Shown: in pieces, positions 62,940 to 64,000 of the stretch
How the letters are laid out: each line of letters starts with the position of its first letter
Position numbering within the stretch: position 1 is the first letter of the stretch
DNA from: Anoplopoma fimbria
Taxonomy: Eukaryota; Chordata; Actinopteri; Perciformes; Anoplopomatidae
Assembly: GCF_027596085.1 (NCBI RefSeq)
Contig: NC_072472.1
Location: 22,153,552-22,217,551, forward strand
DNA: 64,000 bases
Reading direction: 5' to 3'
Program-made: the position numbers and the translations under genes
The notes under the pieces: generated by a model
The model's input: the letters and a program-made list of their open reading frames with translations, nothing else
Databases searched by the model: none
What the model was told of the DNA's origin: nothing

Positions 62940-63650
62940 AAGTCATCTGGAATATCTGTGACGATGTGCTGTCATGGCGGTTCAGCTGTGTGTCGCCGTG
63001 GATATTGGCTCGTTGTGTTGTGTTCGCCACAGGATGGTAGAGATGAGCGGTATTACCATCTGAGAAAGGGAATGGCCGCTTTTTTTTGTTTGTTTACCGC
63101 CCCAGTGTGTGGTATCGTCTGTCCCCTGGTCGGGCTGAGTGTGTCTGAAAACTCCTCTGTTGCTCCCTGTGGTTGTGTTATGGCAGGCACATCCCAACGA
63201 CCAACACACCTGACTCCCAGCACCCATCATCAATGTGTTGTGACTCCTCGGGGGCTCTGCAGATGAGATATGCTGTACTGGCAGAGAGGTGACTGTAGAT
63301 GCTTATCAATCTATCAACGTCAGTCTGTGGTGGATATGCGAGGTGTCTGTTCGCGTGGCCTTGGGAGTATTTCTGTCCCTCAAAAACTGAAATGGTGGCT
63401 ATTGACCCACCACCAAAAGATAAAATGGACTCCCATGTCAGGTGGTGGCGGTAGGGGTGATGATGGACTTGGAATAAGGAAGTACTGAGTTGAGGTTGTG
63501 TTCCGGTATTTGTTGCCCCACTGTGTCCGATGTATGCCACAGAGCAGATTTACATATAGCTGTGGCTGTGGGTGCTGTTATGCTGTAGCTGTAGAAGCCG
63601 CTGTGTCTGCTTAGAGCTTGATGTAAGCCTGTATGAGTTTGAACAGTGAG
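62940..63650 (-). promoter_or_regulatory. hnrnpl: CA-rich RNA cluster, possible hnRNP L binding region
   Basis: On the pre-mRNA (minus) strand CACA/ACA words recur closely, for example CACAGCCACAGC, ACAGCTACAGCATAACAGCA, ACACAACACAACGA, CAGACACACTCAG and CCACCACAG. hnRNP L is known to bind CA-rich RNA, including its own transcript in mammals. Confidence 0.4.
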
Positions 63651-64000
63651 GACACAAGGAGTACCTCTGGCTCTAAAGGCAGCACAAACTATAAGAGAGA
63701 TTTCAAACACCTGTATAAGACCTGGAATGTACATGTTGTGGTCCTGGTACAAGAAGAAAAACTACATCATTTAACAGAGATTGGCCAAAAAAAAAAAATC
63801 ATCAATACAGATAAACTTATGTAAAGTATTTGTCTGTAATCAGGTTTAAACAATAAAAATGATCTTGCTGACCACACAGAATCTTGGGCCAATGTGAATT
63901 GCAGTATCATCTTCTACATCCCATAGCCCGTAATCTGATTACTTAACAGTTTGCCTAGTATCTTGTATGTTAACCTGTATTTTGGTCATTGTAGTGGCAG

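Larger units (their letters stand above)
60156..64000 (-). other. hnrnpl: Long hnrnpl intron with CA-rich RNA and candidate alternative exons
   Basis: No RRM2-coding exon is found up to the window end, so this is intron sequence on the minus strand. A MITE lies at 61243-61419 and a candidate poison exon at 61946-62025. From about 62900 to 63650 the pre-mRNA strand is dense in ACA/CACA words and richer in GC than the rest of the intron. In mammals hnRNP L autoregulates through CA clusters and a poison exon in intron 6, which this may correspond to. Confidence 0.5.

Overview
The window looks like nuclear DNA of a percomorph-like teleost fish. Genes are split by introns with GT-AG (once GC-AG) borders. 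The spacers are AT-rich and carry teleost-type repeats: an L2-clade LINE, tRNA-derived SINEs, hAT pieces, MITE-like elements and microsatellites. A degraded fish-type HIPK-like kinase is also present. No prokaryotic, viral or CRISPR-like organisation is visible.

Layout. 0-3.3 kb: an internally deleted hAT transposon, then a 5'-truncated L2-type LINE (minus) with a short copy of its own family nested in the reverse transcriptase. 3.6-8.6 kb (minus): a decayed HIPK-like kinase with a row of small, similar tail exons. 8.6-10.4 kb: no gene seen. 10.4-37.3 kb (plus): sptbn4 (beta-IV spectrin), represented from mid-repeat 10 to the C-terminal PH domain. Its first visible coding exon opens with ATG after an in-frame stop, which fits a short Sigma6-like isoform from an internal promoter; no actin-binding exons are in the window. 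37.3-45.7 kb: 3'UTR and repeat-rich spacer. 45.86-51.18 kb (plus): micu2, twelve coding exons, 421 aa. 54.4-56.2 kb (minus): single-exon irf2bp1, 593 aa. 57.95 kb to the right edge (minus): the C-terminal half of hnrnpl (RRM3 and RRM4), with a long intron running to the window end.

The genes do not form one pathway. sptbn4 builds the membrane skeleton of axon initial segments and nodes of Ranvier. micu2 regulates the mitochondrial calcium uniporter. irf2bp1 is a nuclear corepressor and hnrnpl a splicing regulator. The human counterparts of sptbn4, irf2bp1 and hnrnpl are all on 19q13, whereas human MICU2 is on 13q12, so micu2 marks a synteny difference.

Most notable points: a 10-copy, 36-bp (12-residue) Gly/Ser/Tyr-rich tandem repeat inside the sptbn4 variable domain; a one-base deficit in one sptbn4 exon; candidate poison and cassette exons plus CA-rich RNA in the last hnrnpl intron, recalling hnRNP L autoregulation; and inverted arrays of 57-bp repeats in a downstream sptbn4 intron. 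Coordinates of exons were read by eye from splice signals and reading phase.
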